The notes beneath the pieces are model-generated. The model ran no database searches, was not told the DNA's origin, and saw only the letters and a program-made list of their open reading frames with translations. A DNA stretch of 64,000 nt from Tabrizicola caldifontis (GTDB taxonomy: Bacteria > Pseudomonadota > Alphaproteobacteria > Rhodobacterales > Rhodobacteraceae), in contig NZ_SIJH01000002.1 of NCBI RefSeq assembly GCF_004762095.1, forward strand, positions 186,001 through 250,000, given 5' to 3'. Within the stretch, counting starts at the first letter, position 1, and each line of letters opens with the position of its first letter. A program made the position numbers and the translations under genes. Positions 7,686 through 16,180 of this stretch are shown in pieces.

Positions 7686-9992
7686 ATGACGATCGAGACA
7701 CTGGCCGCGCCGCTGGCGCAGGCTTTGGCCGAGAAGGGCTATGAAACGCTGACTTCGGTGCAGCAGGCGGTGCTGGCCGAAGGCGTGGCGGGCCGAGATG
7801 CGCTGGTCTCGGCGCAGACCGGATCGGGCAAGACCGTGGCCTTTGGCCTGGCCATCGCGCCGGAAATCCTGAACGGGCAGGACGTGCTCCTTTACGCCGA
7901 CAAGCCCATCGCGCTGGCCATTGCGCCAACGCGCGAACTGGCGCTTCAGGTCGCGCGCGAACTGGAATGGCTTTACGCCGGCGCGCAGGCGAAGATCGCG
8001 ACCTGCGTCGGTGGCATGGACTACCGCACCGAACGCCGGGCACTGGAACGCGGCGCGCATATCGTCGTGGGCACCCCCGGTCGTCTGCGCGACCATATCG
8101 AGCGCGGCAGCCTTGACCTGTCGGGTCTGCGCGCCGTGGTGCTGGACGAGGCCGACGAGATGCTGGACCTCGGGTTTGCCGAGGATCTGGAATTCATCCT
8201 GGCCGCCGCGCCCGAGGATCGCCGCACGCTGATGTTCTCGGCCACCGTGCCGAAGGAGATCGAGCGTCTGGCCGGCGAGTTCCAGAAGGATGCCCTGCGC
8301 ATTCAGGCCCAGGGCGAGGCGAAGCAGCACGTCGATATCGAATACCGCGCGTTTTCGGTCGCTGTACGCGACCGGGAACATGCGATCTTCAACGTGTTGC
8401 GTTATTACGATGCGCGTACGGCGATCGTCTTCTGCAAGACGCGGGCCAACGTGAACCATCTGCTTGCCCGCATGGGCAACCGCGGCTTCCAGGTCGTGGC
8501 CCTGTCCGGGGAACTTTCGCAGCAAGAGCGTACCCATGCCCTTCAGGCGCTGCGTGACGGTCGGGCCCGGGTGTGCATTGCCACCGACGTGGCCGCGCGC
8601 GGCATCGACCTGCCTGGGCTGGAACTGGTGGTCCACGCCGACCTGCCATCTAACCCGGAAACCCTGCTGCACCGGTCGGGCCGCACCGGCCGGGCAGGCA
8701 AGAAGGGTGTCTCGGCGCTGATCGTGACGCCGGCCGACTACAAGAAGGCCCAGCGTCTGCTTCACGGCGCCAAGGTCGTGGCGGAATGGGGCGCCGCCCC
8801 GGGCGCCGACGAGGTGCAGGCGCGCGAGGATCAGCGCCTGCTGGAACATCCCTCGCTGACTGCGCCGATCGGCGAGGAAGCGGGCATTGCAGCCGATCTG
8901 CTGGATCGCTACGGGGCCGAGGCGCTGGCCGCCGCCTTCGTCCGCCTCTGGCGCGAGGGGCGGTCCGCGCCCGAGGTGCTGTCCACCGACCTGCCCACCC
9001 AGCCGCCCCCTGCCCCGCGTGATCGTGGCGAGTTCGGCCCTTCGGTCTGGTTCCGCCTGTCGGTCGGCCGCTCAGGCCGGGCCGAGGCGCGCTGGCTTCT
9101 GCCGAAGATCTGCGATGCCGGCAGCATCGCCAAGGACGGCATCGGCGCGATCCGTGTGCGCGAGGATGAAACCTTCGTGCAGATCAGCGAAGCCCTCGCC
9201 CCGCGCTTCGGCAACGAAATCGAACTGGACAAGGGCATCACGATGACCCGCCTCGAGGGCGAGCCCGATTTCGACCGACCCAGGTTCGAGCGCCCGGCGC
9301 GGCCGGATCGTGCCGAACGCCGCGAAAAGCCCGCCTATACCCCCAAGCCCCCCCGCGTGGTGGAAGAGATCGAGGCCGAATCGGCGCGCAGCGACCACAC
9401 CCCCAGACCGCGGGCCAAATATGATGACCGCCCCCGCCCGACCGAGACCCGGCCCGACTGGAAGCCGCGGCGCGAAGATGGCCCGCGTCCGGAACGCAAG
9501 CCCCATGCCGACCGCGCCCCGCGCCCCGAAGGTGATGAGAACCGCCCGAAAAAGCCGCGCTGGACCCCCGATCAGAAGGCCGCCCCCCGCTCGGCCGGCT
9601 ACAAGAGCCACGGCGGATCGCCCGACAAGCCGGCCCGGGCTGCGGGCTACAAGAGCCACGCCGCAGAAGGTGTCGCCACGAGGCGGCGCGATGATGGTGA
9701 TCGCCCGAAGAAACCCCATGCGCCCAAGGGCGAGGGCTTCCGCCCGCGCGAGGACGGCGACCGTCCGAAAAAGACCTTTGCCCCCAGGGGTGACGAGGCG
9801 CGTCCCTTCTTGAAGCGCGAGGGCGGCGCCAAGGCCGGCGGCTTCAAGAGCCATGCCGCAGGCGGAAAAAAGCCGTTCGGCAAGGCGGAGTTCGACAAGC
9901 CCGCTGCGAAGGACCGCCCGGCGAAGCCCAAGGCAGACCCCCGCGACACCTCCAGGCGGTTCGTGCCGCCGAAAGGCGCGAAACGGTCGTGA
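7686..9992 (+). CDS. DEAD-box ATP-dependent RNA helicase with long basic tail
   Basis: A 768-residue helicase of the DeaD/CsdA type. Motifs in order: AQTGSGKT at 43-50 (Walker A), PTREL 81-85, TPGR 130-133, DEAD 154-157, SAT 185-187, and HRSGRTGR near 340. A DbpA-like RNA-binding region follows (about 450-530). The last 240 residues are low-complexity, rich in Arg, Pro, Lys and Asp, with three copies of a G(Y/F)KSH motif at about 638, 654 and 719. The family acts in ribosome assembly and mRNA decay, often at low temperature. The ATG has GGAAAGA upstream. The tail probably binds RNA nonspecifically. Confidence 0.93.
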   Translation: MTIETLAAPLAQALAEKGYETLTSVQQAVLAEGVAGRDALVSAQTGSGKTVAFGLAIAPEILNGQDVLLYADKPIALAIAPTRELALQVARELEWLYAGAQAKIATCVGGMDYRTERRALERGAHIVVGTPGRLRDHIERGSLDLSGLRAVVLDEADEMLDLGFAEDLEFILAAAPEDRRTLMFSATVPKEIERLAGEFQKDALRIQAQGEAKQHVDIEYRAFSVAVRDREHAIFNVLRYYDARTAIVFCKTRANVNHLLARMGNRGFQVVALSGELSQQERTHALQALRDGRARVCIATDVAARGIDLPGLELVVHADLPSNPETLLHRSGRTGRAGKKGVSALIVTPADYKKAQRLLHGAKVVAEWGAAPGADEVQAREDQRLLEHPSLTAPIGEEAGIAADLLDRYGAEALAAAFVRLWREGRSAPEVLSTDLPTQPPPAPRDRGEFGPSVWFRLSVGRSGRAEARWLLPKICDAGSIAKDGIGAIRVREDETFVQISEALAPRFGNEIELDKGITMTRLEGEPDFDRPRFERPARPDRAERREKPAYTPKPPRVVEEIEAESARSDHTPRPRAKYDDRPRPTETRPDWKPRREDGPRPERKPHADRAPRPEGDENRPKKPRWTPDQKAAPRSAGYKSHGGSPDKPARAAGYKSHAAEGVATRRRDDGDRPKKPHAPKGEGFRPREDGDRPKKTFAPRGDEARPFLKREGGAKAGGFKSHAAGGKKPFGKAEFDKPAAKDRPAKPKADPRDTSRRFVPPKGAKRS

Positions 9993-10003
9993 CCTGAAGC
10001 CCG

Positions 10004-10030
10004 CGCGCCCCGGATCGCGTCCGGGGCGCG
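10004..10030. terminator. GC-rich hairpin between convergent helicase and amidohydrolase genes
   Basis: Perfect 11-bp inverted repeat: 10004-10014 (CGCGCCCCGGA) pairs with 10020-10030, loop TCGCG. It begins 12 bases after the helicase stop and ends 9 bases before the stop of the opposing gene. There is no T-tract on either strand, so it may rely on Rho or act as a 3' stabiliser. Confidence 0.6.
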
Positions 10031-10039
10031 GGGCGGGCC

Positions 10040-10903
10040 CTATTCCGCCGCCAGTGCCAGGCCCGAGGGCCGCAGGATCTCGGCCACGACGCCCTCGATA
10101 AGCGAGCGGAAGGCATCGAACCCCGGCAGCGGTTCGATGCGCGCCTCGTTCATGTAAAGCGCCCGGTCGATTTCGACCTGCACCACATGCACCCCACGCA
10201 TCGGCCGACCGTAGGCCTGTGCGATATAGGCCCCGGCGAACGGTGCATTGCGCCCGACCCGCAGGCCCGCCCCGGCAAAGGCGGCCTCGATCCGGTCCAC
10301 CACCTCGCGCCCCGCGGCCACGCCGTAGCGGTCGCCCAGCACCACCTCTGGCCGCAACTGGCCCGGGCGGGAATGCGCCTCGATCGCTTCGTGCGGCATG
10401 GAATGGCAGTCGATCAGCACGGCCTGCCCGAAGGTGGCACGCGTTTCTTCCACCAGGGCGGCAAGCGCCTGATGATAGGGGTGCCAGAACCGGGCAATCC
10501 GCGCCTCTGCTTCGGCAAGGCCAAGCTTGCCGGAATAGATCGGCCGCCCCCCGGCCACCACGCGGGGAATCACCCCCAGCCCCGAGGTGACCCGGGGATT
10601 GTGCGGCGCACGGGCGATTCCCTCGATCACGGCAGGGTCCAGTTCGTCCGCCGCCCGGTTCAGGTCGATGAAGGCGCGCGGCGCCCGCGCCGCCAGAAGC
10701 GGCGCACCCAGTGCCGGGGCCGATTCGAACAGCAGGTCCACGAAGGCATCCTCGGACGACCGTATGGCCTGACGGTCCAGGACTGCCCGCGCCAGAAAGG
10801 CGGCCGGATAATCACGCCCGGAATGCGGCGAGGCAAAGATGACCGGCCCGACGGCCCGGGCCGGGCGTTGCAGCACATAGGCTTCGGTCACCTCTTGCGG
10901 CAC
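10040..10903 (-). CDS. N-formylglutamate amidohydrolase family protein
   Basis: A 287-residue protein of the N-formylglutamate deformylase (HutG/FGase) family, which releases formate and L-glutamate in histidine degradation. Characteristic segments are FASPHSGRDYP near residues 23-33, FIDLNRAADELDP near 78-90, and IDCHSMPHEA near 163-172, which carry putative metal ligands. The start is GTG at 10903, chosen because a strong GGAGGT lies three bases upstream. No other hut genes are present, so the substrate may be a different N-acyl amino acid. Formate released could feed the formate dehydrogenase encoded at 46-52 kb (speculative). Confidence 0.85.
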   Translation of the reverse strand: MPQEVTEAYVLQRPARAVGPVIFASPHSGRDYPAAFLARAVLDRQAIRSSEDAFVDLLFESAPALGAPLLAARAPRAFIDLNRAADELDPAVIEGIARAPHNPRVTSGLGVIPRVVAGGRPIYSGKLGLAEAEARIARFWHPYHQALAALVEETRATFGQAVLIDCHSMPHEAIEAHSRPGQLRPEVVLGDRYGVAAGREVVDRIEAAFAGAGLRVGRNAPFAGAYIAQAYGRPMRGVHVVQVEIDRALYMNEARIEPLPGFDAFRSLIEGVVAEILRPSGLALAAE

Positions 10904-10959
10904 GGGACCTCCTTCCGCTTTGCATGATATAGCCCGAGAAGATCGAAAGCCAAAACCCC

Positions 10960-10988
10960 TTGCAGCCCTGCGCGCTTGTCAGTATAGA
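10960..10988 (+). promoter_or_regulatory. Sigma-70-type promoter upstream of tRNA-Val
   Basis: A -35-like TTGCAG at 10960-10965 and a -10-like TATAGA at 10983-10988 are separated by exactly 17 bases. Transcription would start near 10995, about 70 bases before the mature tRNA 5' end. It is the best promoter match noticed by eye in the window. Confidence 0.55.
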
Positions 10989-11000
10989 CCCGGCCTGACC

Positions 11001-11029
11001 GACGCGGTTTGCCCCGCGTCCTTTTCGTT
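11001..11029 (+). terminator. Terminator-like hairpin in the leader of tRNA-Val
   Basis: GACGCGG (11001-11007) pairs with CCGCGTC (11014-11020), loop TTTGCC, followed by CTTTTCGTTT. This looks like an intrinsic terminator or attenuator, yet it sits between the apparent promoter and the tRNA gene. It may be a processing signal or reduce read-through. Confidence 0.4.
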
Positions 11030-11066
11030 TAACCGGAAGGGGCTGGGGCAAGGCGCAAGGGCATGT

Positions 11067-11141
11067 GGGCGGTTAGCTCAGCGGTAGAGCACTACGTTGA
11101 CATCGTAGTGGCCACTGGTTCGATCCCAGTACCGCCCACCA
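11067..11141 (+). tRNA. tRNA-Val (GAC)
   Basis: Full cloverleaf: acceptor GGGCGGT pairs with ACCGCCC, D-arm GCTC...GAGC, anticodon stem CTACG/CGTAG with loop TTGACAT (anticodon GAC), T-arm ACTGG/CCAGT with loop TTCGATC, discriminator A and an encoded CCA end (11139-11141). It reads GUC/GUU valine codons. A GC hairpin (11148-11163) follows and may end the transcript. Confidence 0.97.
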
Positions 11142-11212
11142 TTCGCCGCCCCCGTCCGGGGGCATTGGTTTCAATCTGGCGCGGGAAGCGCCGCGAAGAA
11201 GGAGAGCCGACC

Positions 11213-11338
11213 ATGAAAGTCGCCAACTCGCTCCGCTCGCTGAAGACGCGTCACCGCGATTGCCAGGTCGTGCGCCGCAAGGGCCGCGTCTACGTGATCA
11301 ACAAGACGCAGAAGCGCTACAAGGCTCGCCAGGGCTGA
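11213..11338 (+). CDS. rpmJ: 50S ribosomal protein L36
   Basis: A 41-residue protein beginning [11 protein letters not shown] and containing [17 protein letters not shown], the L36 core. The zinc-binding cysteine/histidine set of classical L36 is mostly missing (one Cys remains), so this is the C-minus type. GGAGAG lies upstream of the ATG, which decides the start. A separate transcript is likely, ending at the terminator at 11364-11393. Confidence 0.95.
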   Translation: MKVANSLRSLKTRHRDCQVVRRKGRVYVINKTQKRYKARQG

Positions 11339-11363
11339 GCCTGCTTCGGCAACCGGATCTCGG

Positions 11364-11393
11364 GGCCGCCAGGGGAAACCGTGGCGGCCTTTT
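11364..11393 (+). terminator. Intrinsic terminator after rpmJ
   Basis: GGCCGCCA (11364-11371) pairs with TGGCGGCC (11382-11389), loop of 10 bases, followed immediately by TTTT (11390-11393). It is 25 bases after the rpmJ stop codon and is one of only two textbook Rho-independent terminators noticed in the window. Confidence 0.85.
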
Positions 11394-11489
11394 CCTTTGC
11401 GGCGGCGCGTCGATGCTTTCGTTGCTTGCCCCAGCGATCCCGCGACGAGAAGACGACGTCGCGCGAGGCTCCGCCCTGACGGGGATGCC

Positions 11490-11909
11490 TCAGGGCTCGA
11501 CGCCGCCAAGCCGGCAGATGATCGCCCATTCCTCGGGGCTGACCGGTTGCACCGACAGGCGGGTGTTGTTGACCAGCACCATGCCCTCCAGCCCCGGGGT
11601 GACCTTGCACTCCTCAAGGCTGACGGCACGCTTCAGGGGCTGCACCGCCCGGATCCACACGCAGTCCCACCGAGGGTCGTCGGTCGTGCTGTCTGGGGCG
11701 CTTTCGCGGCAGACCTCGACGATGCCGACGATCTCCTTTCCCACGTTGGAGTGGTAGAAGAAGCCCCGGTCGCCGATCTTCATCGCCCGCATGTTGTTGC
11801 GCGCCTGATAGTTGCGCACGCCATGCCATTCCTCGCCCTCGTCCCCCTTGGCAACCTGATCATCCCAGCCCCAGACATCGGGTTCCGACTTGAACAGCCA
11901 GTAGTTCAT
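11490..11909 (-). CDS. EVE domain-containing protein
   Basis: A 139-residue protein that begins MNYWLFKSEPDVWGWDDQ, the diagnostic opening of EVE (PUA-like) domains, with WHGVRNYQARNNMR near residues 28-41 and FFYHSNVGKEIVGI near 50-63. EVE folds bind modified nucleobases in RNA or DNA; the physiological ligand of this group is not known. The start at 11909 has GAAGG upstream, and its ATGA overlaps the stop of the YciI-like gene by 4 bases, so the two are translationally coupled. It is the last gene of a minus-strand chain from tsaD. Confidence 0.9.
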   Translation of the reverse strand: MNYWLFKSEPDVWGWDDQVAKGDEGEEWHGVRNYQARNNMRAMKIGDRGFFYHSNVGKEIVGIVEVCRESAPDSTTDDPRWDCVWIRAVQPLKRAVSLEECKVTPGLEGMVLVNNTRLSVQPVSPEEWAIICRLGGVEP

Positions 11910-12178
11910 CCGATCACCTTCTTCCATTCCTGGATCATCACCGACTGGAACAGCCCGGCCTTCGCATAGGGGTCGGCTGCTGCCCAGGCCTCGGCCTCGG
12001 CCTTGGAGCCGACGTTCAGGATCACCAGACTGCCGCACATCTGCCCGGCGGCATCGATGAACGGCCCGGCCTGTTCGACCACGCCCGAGGAGCGGATGTG
12101 TTCCAGATGGGCCTCCCGGTTCTCCACGCGGGTTTGCAGGGCATTGGGCTTGTCAAGGCAGATCAGGGCGTAGCGCAT
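11906..12178 (-). CDS. YciI family protein
   Basis: A 90-residue ferredoxin-fold protein starting MRYALICLDKPNALQTR, typical of YciI (YCII domain), with a conserved HLEHIRSSG segment near 25-33 and DPYAKAGLF near 69-77. Function is unknown for the family; some members are small dehydrochlorinases or stress proteins. An ATG at 12184 is in frame and overlaps the gpsA stop, but AGGA is spaced correctly only for 12178. It overlaps the EVE gene by 4 bases, and the YciI-EVE pairing suggests a shared role. Confidence 0.88.
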   Translation of the reverse strand: MRYALICLDKPNALQTRVENREAHLEHIRSSGVVEQAGPFIDAAGQMCGSLVILNVGSKAEAEAWAAADPYAKAGLFQSVMIQEWKKVIG

Positions 12179-12180
12179 GG

Positions 12181-13137
12181 TCATTCCTGTTTCAGGGGGC
12201 GGCTCATCAGCGTTGCCACGGCACTTTCGAGGGTGATCCGGCCAAGGGCAAGGGCATCGACCATTGCGGTCACCGGCATGTCGATGCCCCTTTCCGCAGC
12301 CAGGCGGACCACTGCCCGCGCCGTGGCCACGCCTTCCACGGTGATCGAGGGGTCGAAGGTCTCGCGCTTGCCCAGGGCAAGCCCGAAACGGAAGTTCCGC
12401 GATTGCGTCGATGTGCAGGTCAGCACCAGATCGCCCAGGCCGGACAGGCCCGACAACGTTTCGGGCCGGGCGCCCAAGGCCAGCGCCAGCCGCACCATCT
12501 CGGCATAGCCGCGCGTCATAAGCGCCGCCCGGGCACTGTCGCCAAGGCCCGCGCCGATCACCACTCCGGCGGCGATGGCGATGACGTTCTTCAAGGCGCC
12601 CCCAAGTTCGGCACCCGTCACGTCATCGGTGCGGTAGATCCGCAGGGTCGGGGTGGAAAGCAGTTCCTGCAAGCCCCTGATTTCGCCCGTCGCGGCAAGG
12701 GTCAGGGCCGTGGGCAGGCCCCTTGCGATGTCGGCGGCAAAGCTCGGGCCGGTCAGGATGGCGGCCATGGCGGCGGGTCGCCGCCCTGCGATGACCGCAA
12801 CCGGGCCGCGCAGCGTCACAAGGTCAACCCCCTTGCAGCAGGCGACCAGCGGCTGGCGCGCGTCGATCTGCGACCAGCGGTCGAGCAGCCCCCCGAGCGC
12901 CTGCATCGGCACCGCCAGCAGCAGCGCCTGCCCGCCGCAGACATCCGCGATTTCCGCCTGCACAGAGATGTTTTCCGGCAGATCCACCCCCGGAAGCGCG
13001 GCGTCATTCCGCCGTGTCTCCTGCATCATCCGCACCTGTTCCGCGTCCCGCGCCCAAAGCCGCACCTCGCGCCCGCTCCGGGCAAGGGCCACGGCCAGCG
13101 CCGTGCCGAAGGCGCCCGCGCCCGCGATGCCGATCAT
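12181..13137 (-). CDS. gpsA: Glycerol-3-phosphate dehydrogenase [NAD(P)+]
   Basis: A 318-residue cytosolic enzyme reducing dihydroxyacetone phosphate to sn-glycerol 3-phosphate for phospholipid synthesis. The Rossmann motif [10 protein letters not shown] is at residues 5-14, the catalytic-lysine segment [13 protein letters not shown] near 178-190, and [12 protein letters not shown] near 234-245. The start ATG has GGGGG about 8 bases upstream and its ATGA overlaps the tsaD stop. The product could feed PgsA, encoded at 57.4 kb, in phosphatidylglycerol synthesis. Confidence 0.96.
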   Translation of the reverse strand: MIGIAGAGAFGTALAVALARSGREVRLWARDAEQVRMMQETRRNDAALPGVDLPENISVQAEIADVCGGQALLLAVPMQALGGLLDRWSQIDARQPLVACCKGVDLVTLRGPVAVIAGRRPAAMAAILTGPSFAADIARGLPTALTLAATGEIRGLQELLSTPTLRIYRTDDVTGAELGGALKNVIAIAAGVVIGAGLGDSARAALMTRGYAEMVRLALALGARPETLSGLSGLGDLVLTCTSTQSRNFRFGLALGKRETFDPSITVEGVATARAVVRLAAERGIDMPVTAMVDALALGRITLESAVATLMSRPLKQE

Positions 13138-14216
13138 GCCTTGGCCCCCTTCCTGCCCGAACCCAGCAGCGCCGGGGCACTTTCGTCCAGGGGCCAGCGC
13201 GGGCGCGCGGCGAAATCGGTCGAGGGGGGAAATCCGGCCCGCAGATGCTCGATCCCCGCCCAGGCGATCATCGCGGCATTGTCGGTGCAAAGCCGCAAGG
13301 GCGGTGCAACAAAGGGCACCCCCACGCGCGCCGAAACAGTCTCTAACCTGGCCCGAATGACCTTGTTCGCGGCCACGCCACCGGCCACGCACAACGCGGT
13401 CGGCTGCACCCCGGCCATCGCCAGGGCGCGGTCGGTCTTGACGGCCAGCACCTCTGCCACCGCGGCCTGAAAGCCTGCACACAGATCGCGGCGATCCTGC
13501 AGGGTGATGCCGCCCTTTTCGGCCACCAGCGCATCGCGTGCGCGCAAAAGCGCGGTCTTGAGGCCGGAAAAGGACATGTCGCAGCCCTCCCGGTCCAGAA
13601 GCGGGCGCGGAAAATGGAAGCGTGTCGCATCGCCACGGGCTGCCTCGGCCTCGACCGACGGGCCGCCGGGCTGCGGCAGACCAAGAAGCTTCGCCGTCTT
13701 GTCGAAAGCCTCGCCCGGGGCATCGTCGATCGTACCGCCCAGACGGCGATAGCGGCCCACGCCCTGCACCAGCAGGAACTGGCAATGCCCGCCGGAAACC
13801 AGCAGCATCAGATATGGAAAGGCGACACCGTCCGTCAGCCGGGGTGTCAGCGCATGGCCCGCCAGATGGTTCACGGCAATCAGCTGCAATCCACGGGCCG
13901 CCGCGATTCCGCGCGCAAGCATCACGCCCGAAAGCACCCCGCCGATCAGCCCGGGCCCGGCGGTTACCGCGATGGCGTCGATATCCTCCAGCGTGACGCC
14001 CGCCTTTTCCAGGGCGGTTTCCACCACGCCGTCCAGCCGTTCGGCATGGGCGCGGGCGGCGATCTCGGGCACCACGCCGCCATAGGCCTCGTGCAGCGCG
14101 GTCTGGCCCAACACCTCGGACGACAGGATCTCTGCCCCCGCTCCCGCGCGGACCACGGCCGCGGCGGTGTCGTCGCAGCTTGATTCGATGCCGAGAAGGG
14201 TGAGGGTCCGGTCCAT
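13134..14216 (-). CDS. tsaD: tRNA N6-threonylcarbamoyladenosine biosynthesis protein TsaD
   Basis: A 360-residue ASKHA-fold protein (Gcp/Kae1/Qri7) that transfers the threonylcarbamoyl group to A37 of ANN-decoding tRNAs. Visible motifs: GIESSCDDT near residues 9-17, the metal-binding NHLAGH near 111-116, LVSGGHC near 134-140, and the nucleotide-binding VAGGVAANK near 270-278. The start at 14216 gives [15 protein letters not shown]; the open frame continues upstream into hemD sequence and is not credible. It is divergent from hemD with 44 bases between starts and heads the tsaD-gpsA-YciI-EVE chain. Confidence 0.96.
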   Translation of the reverse strand: MDRTLTLLGIESSCDDTAAAVVRAGAGAEILSSEVLGQTALHEAYGGVVPEIAARAHAERLDGVVETALEKAGVTLEDIDAIAVTAGPGLIGGVLSGVMLARGIAAARGLQLIAVNHLAGHALTPRLTDGVAFPYLMLLVSGGHCQFLLVQGVGRYRRLGGTIDDAPGEAFDKTAKLLGLPQPGGPSVEAEAARGDATRFHFPRPLLDREGCDMSFSGLKTALLRARDALVAEKGGITLQDRRDLCAGFQAAVAEVLAVKTDRALAMAGVQPTALCVAGGVAANKVIRARLETVSARVGVPFVAPPLRLCTDNAAMIAWAGIEHLRAGFPPSTDFAARPRWPLDESAPALLGSGRKGAKA

Positions 14217-14260
14217 GGCCGCCGTTGCGCGAAAGTCTGGCCGCAGGTAACACCAAGGGC

Positions 14261-14995
14261 ATGGCGAGACAATCCAATGTGGCGGCGGTGCCCGTCCTCC
14301 TGACCCGGCCCGAGGCAGAGGCCCGCCGCTTTGCGCAACAGCTGAACCAGCGGTTCGGCGGCAGGCTGCGTCCCGTCGTCGCGCCGCTGATGGCGGCAGT
14401 GCATCTGACACCCGGGCTTCCGGCCGGCCCTTTCGCCGGGGTGATCTTCACCTCGGCCACAGGGGTGGATGCGGCGGTCCGGTTGGCAACCGCCCTGCCC
14501 CGGCTGGCCTGGTGCGTCGGCGCGAAAACGGCAGATCGCGCTGCCAAGGCAGGGTTCAGGGCGCGTTCGGCCGACGGTGATGCACGCGCGCTGGTTGCCG
14601 CGATCCTTGCCGATCCGCCCGCAGGCCGGCTGCTGCACCTTCGCGGCCAAGAGACCCGCGGCGAGGTGGCGGAACGACTGAATTCCGCTGGAATAGAGAC
14701 TGAATCCGCCGTGGTTTACAGACAGGTTCCCCAGGCGCTGACAGACGAAGCACAGCGATTGCTGAATGGCGGAAATCCCGTGATCGTGCCTTTGTTCTCG
14801 CCGCGCAGTGCCGCGCTGTTCGCGGCCCAGGCACAGGGTGCGCAGGCCGATCTTCATCTTGTTGCGATCAGCCCGGCCGTGGCAGAGGTCGTGCGCAACC
14901 TGCCCCACCGGTCGCTGGCCCTGGCCGCACGGCCCGATGCGGCGGCAATGCTTGATGCGATCGCAGCGGTGCTTGACGCCCTTCCCCCGCCTTGA
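14261..14995 (+). CDS. hemD: Uroporphyrinogen-III synthase
   Basis: A 244-residue, weakly conserved protein with the HemD pattern: [15 protein letters not shown] near residues 10-24, [13 protein letters not shown] near 59-71, [17 protein letters not shown] near 125-141, VVYRQVP near 151-157, and [11 protein letters not shown] near 178-188. It closes hydroxymethylbilane to uroporphyrinogen III in tetrapyrrole synthesis. The start at 14261 is the first ATG; a TTG 36 bases upstream is less likely. It is followed by the Mic60-like and HemY-like genes, a grouping typical of alphaproteobacteria. Confidence 0.88.
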   Translation: MARQSNVAAVPVLLTRPEAEARRFAQQLNQRFGGRLRPVVAPLMAAVHLTPGLPAGPFAGVIFTSATGVDAAVRLATALPRLAWCVGAKTADRAAKAGFRARSADGDARALVAAILADPPAGRLLHLRGQETRGEVAERLNSAGIETESAVVYRQVPQALTDEAQRLLNGGNPVIVPLFSPRSAALFAAQAQGAQADLHLVAISPAVAEVVRNLPHRSLALAARPDAAAMLDAIAAVLDALPPP

Positions 14996-15052
14996 ACCCG
15001 GGCCTCTTGAGTGCTTAGGTGAACCCAGGCCAGAGGCGAAAGGGCCGCACCC

Positions 15053-16180
15053 ATGGCACAGCGCATGACCCCCGAAACCGAGCCCCCCGTCGAAGCGCCG
15101 GATGCGCCGGTTGATGTGTCTGTCGCCGAACCTGGGCCGGAACCAGTGCCTCATCCGGCGGGGCTTTCCGGTGATGATCCCTCCGAACCAAAGTCCGGGA
15201 TCGTTCCGGCCCCGGCCCAACCGCGCCGATCGGGTTTCTTTGCCGCGCTGCTGGGCGGGGTACTGGCGGCCGTGCTGGGGTTCGGTCTGTCGCACTACAA
15301 CGTCTTCGGCCTGTCTGCCCCGGACCAAAGTGGCGCGCTGGCCGCGCTTGATCAGCGTCTGACCGAAAGCCTTTCTGCCGTCCGTTCTGACGAGGCCGCG
15401 CTGGCATCGCTGCGCGCCGATCTTGCCGCGCTAAGCGACCGCGTGGCCAGGCTCGAGGCCGCCCCCGCACCGGAACCCCCCGATCTCTCGGCGCTGGATG
15501 AGCTTGACCGCCGCATTGCTGCCATCGAGGCCCTGCCCGCCGGGGATGGCGGGCCTTCGACGGCTGCGCTGGCCGCGAAACTGGCCGATCTGGAACGGCA
15601 GCTCGCCGCCGTGCCCCGTGGCGTGGATCTGGCCGACTTGCAGGCTGCGCTTGACCGGCTTTCCGCGGCCGAGGCCGAGGCCGAAAGTCGCGCGGCAGAG
15701 GCGGCGGCGGCCGCCAGGGCCGCCGCCAGGGCCCAGGCGCTGGACGCTCTGCGCGCGGCCGTTGCATCGGGTGCCGATTTCCAGGCCGAACTCGCGGCGG
15801 TGGCTGACCCCGGTCTGACTGCGGTGCTGGCCCCCTACGTCAGTGGCGCATCGACGCTGGCCGACTTGCAGGCCGACTTTCCTGAGGCCGCGCGGCAGGC
15901 GTTGCAACTGGCGCGCAAGGCGTCCGGTGGCGGCGGATGGGCCGACCGGCTGGTGGCATTCCTTGCGGCCCAGACCGGTGCCCGGTCGCTTGCCCCGCGC
16001 GAGGGCGACGATCCGGATGCCGTCCTGTCGCGCGCCGAATTCGCCCTTTCGGAAGGCCGGCTTGCGGATGCGCTGACCGAACTTTCCAGCCTGGATGCCG
16101 CAATCCGCGGCCCGCTTGATGGCTGGATCGCAAGGGCCGAGGCGCGGCTGGCCGTCGATGCAGCGCTGGAGGGTCGCTAG
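15053..16180 (+). CDS. Mitofilin/Mic60-like membrane protein (COG4223)
   Basis: A 375-residue protein with a proline- and acid-rich N-terminus (1-58), one transmembrane segment at about 61-80, a long coiled coil rich in Ala, Glu and Arg (about 95-235), and a C-terminal mitofilin-like region (about 240-350). This is the layout of alphaproteobacterial Mic60, the bacterial relative of the mitochondrial crista-junction protein, which lies near hem genes in many species. In phototrophic relatives it helps shape intracytoplasmic membranes. The stop abuts the next start codon with no gap. Confidence 0.85.
   Translation: MAQRMTPETEPPVEAPDAPVDVSVAEPGPEPVPHPAGLSGDDPSEPKSGIVPAPAQPRRSGFFAALLGGVLAAVLGFGLSHYNVFGLSAPDQSGALAALDQRLTESLSAVRSDEAALASLRADLAALSDRVARLEAAPAPEPPDLSALDELDRRIAAIEALPAGDGGPSTAALAAKLADLERQLAAVPRGVDLADLQAALDRLSAAEAEAESRAAEAAAAARAAARAQALDALRAAVASGADFQAELAAVADPGLTAVLAPYVSGASTLADLQADFPEAARQALQLARKASGGGGWADRLVAFLAAQTGARSLAPREGDDPDAVLSRAEFALSEGRLADALTELSSLDAAIRGPLDGWIARAEARLAVDAALEGR

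Noticed and set aside
15015-15767. Long minus-strand frame opposite the Mic60-like gene
   Set aside because: Proline- and arginine-rich sequence with no motif; the plus strand has a coherent membrane segment and coiled coil.
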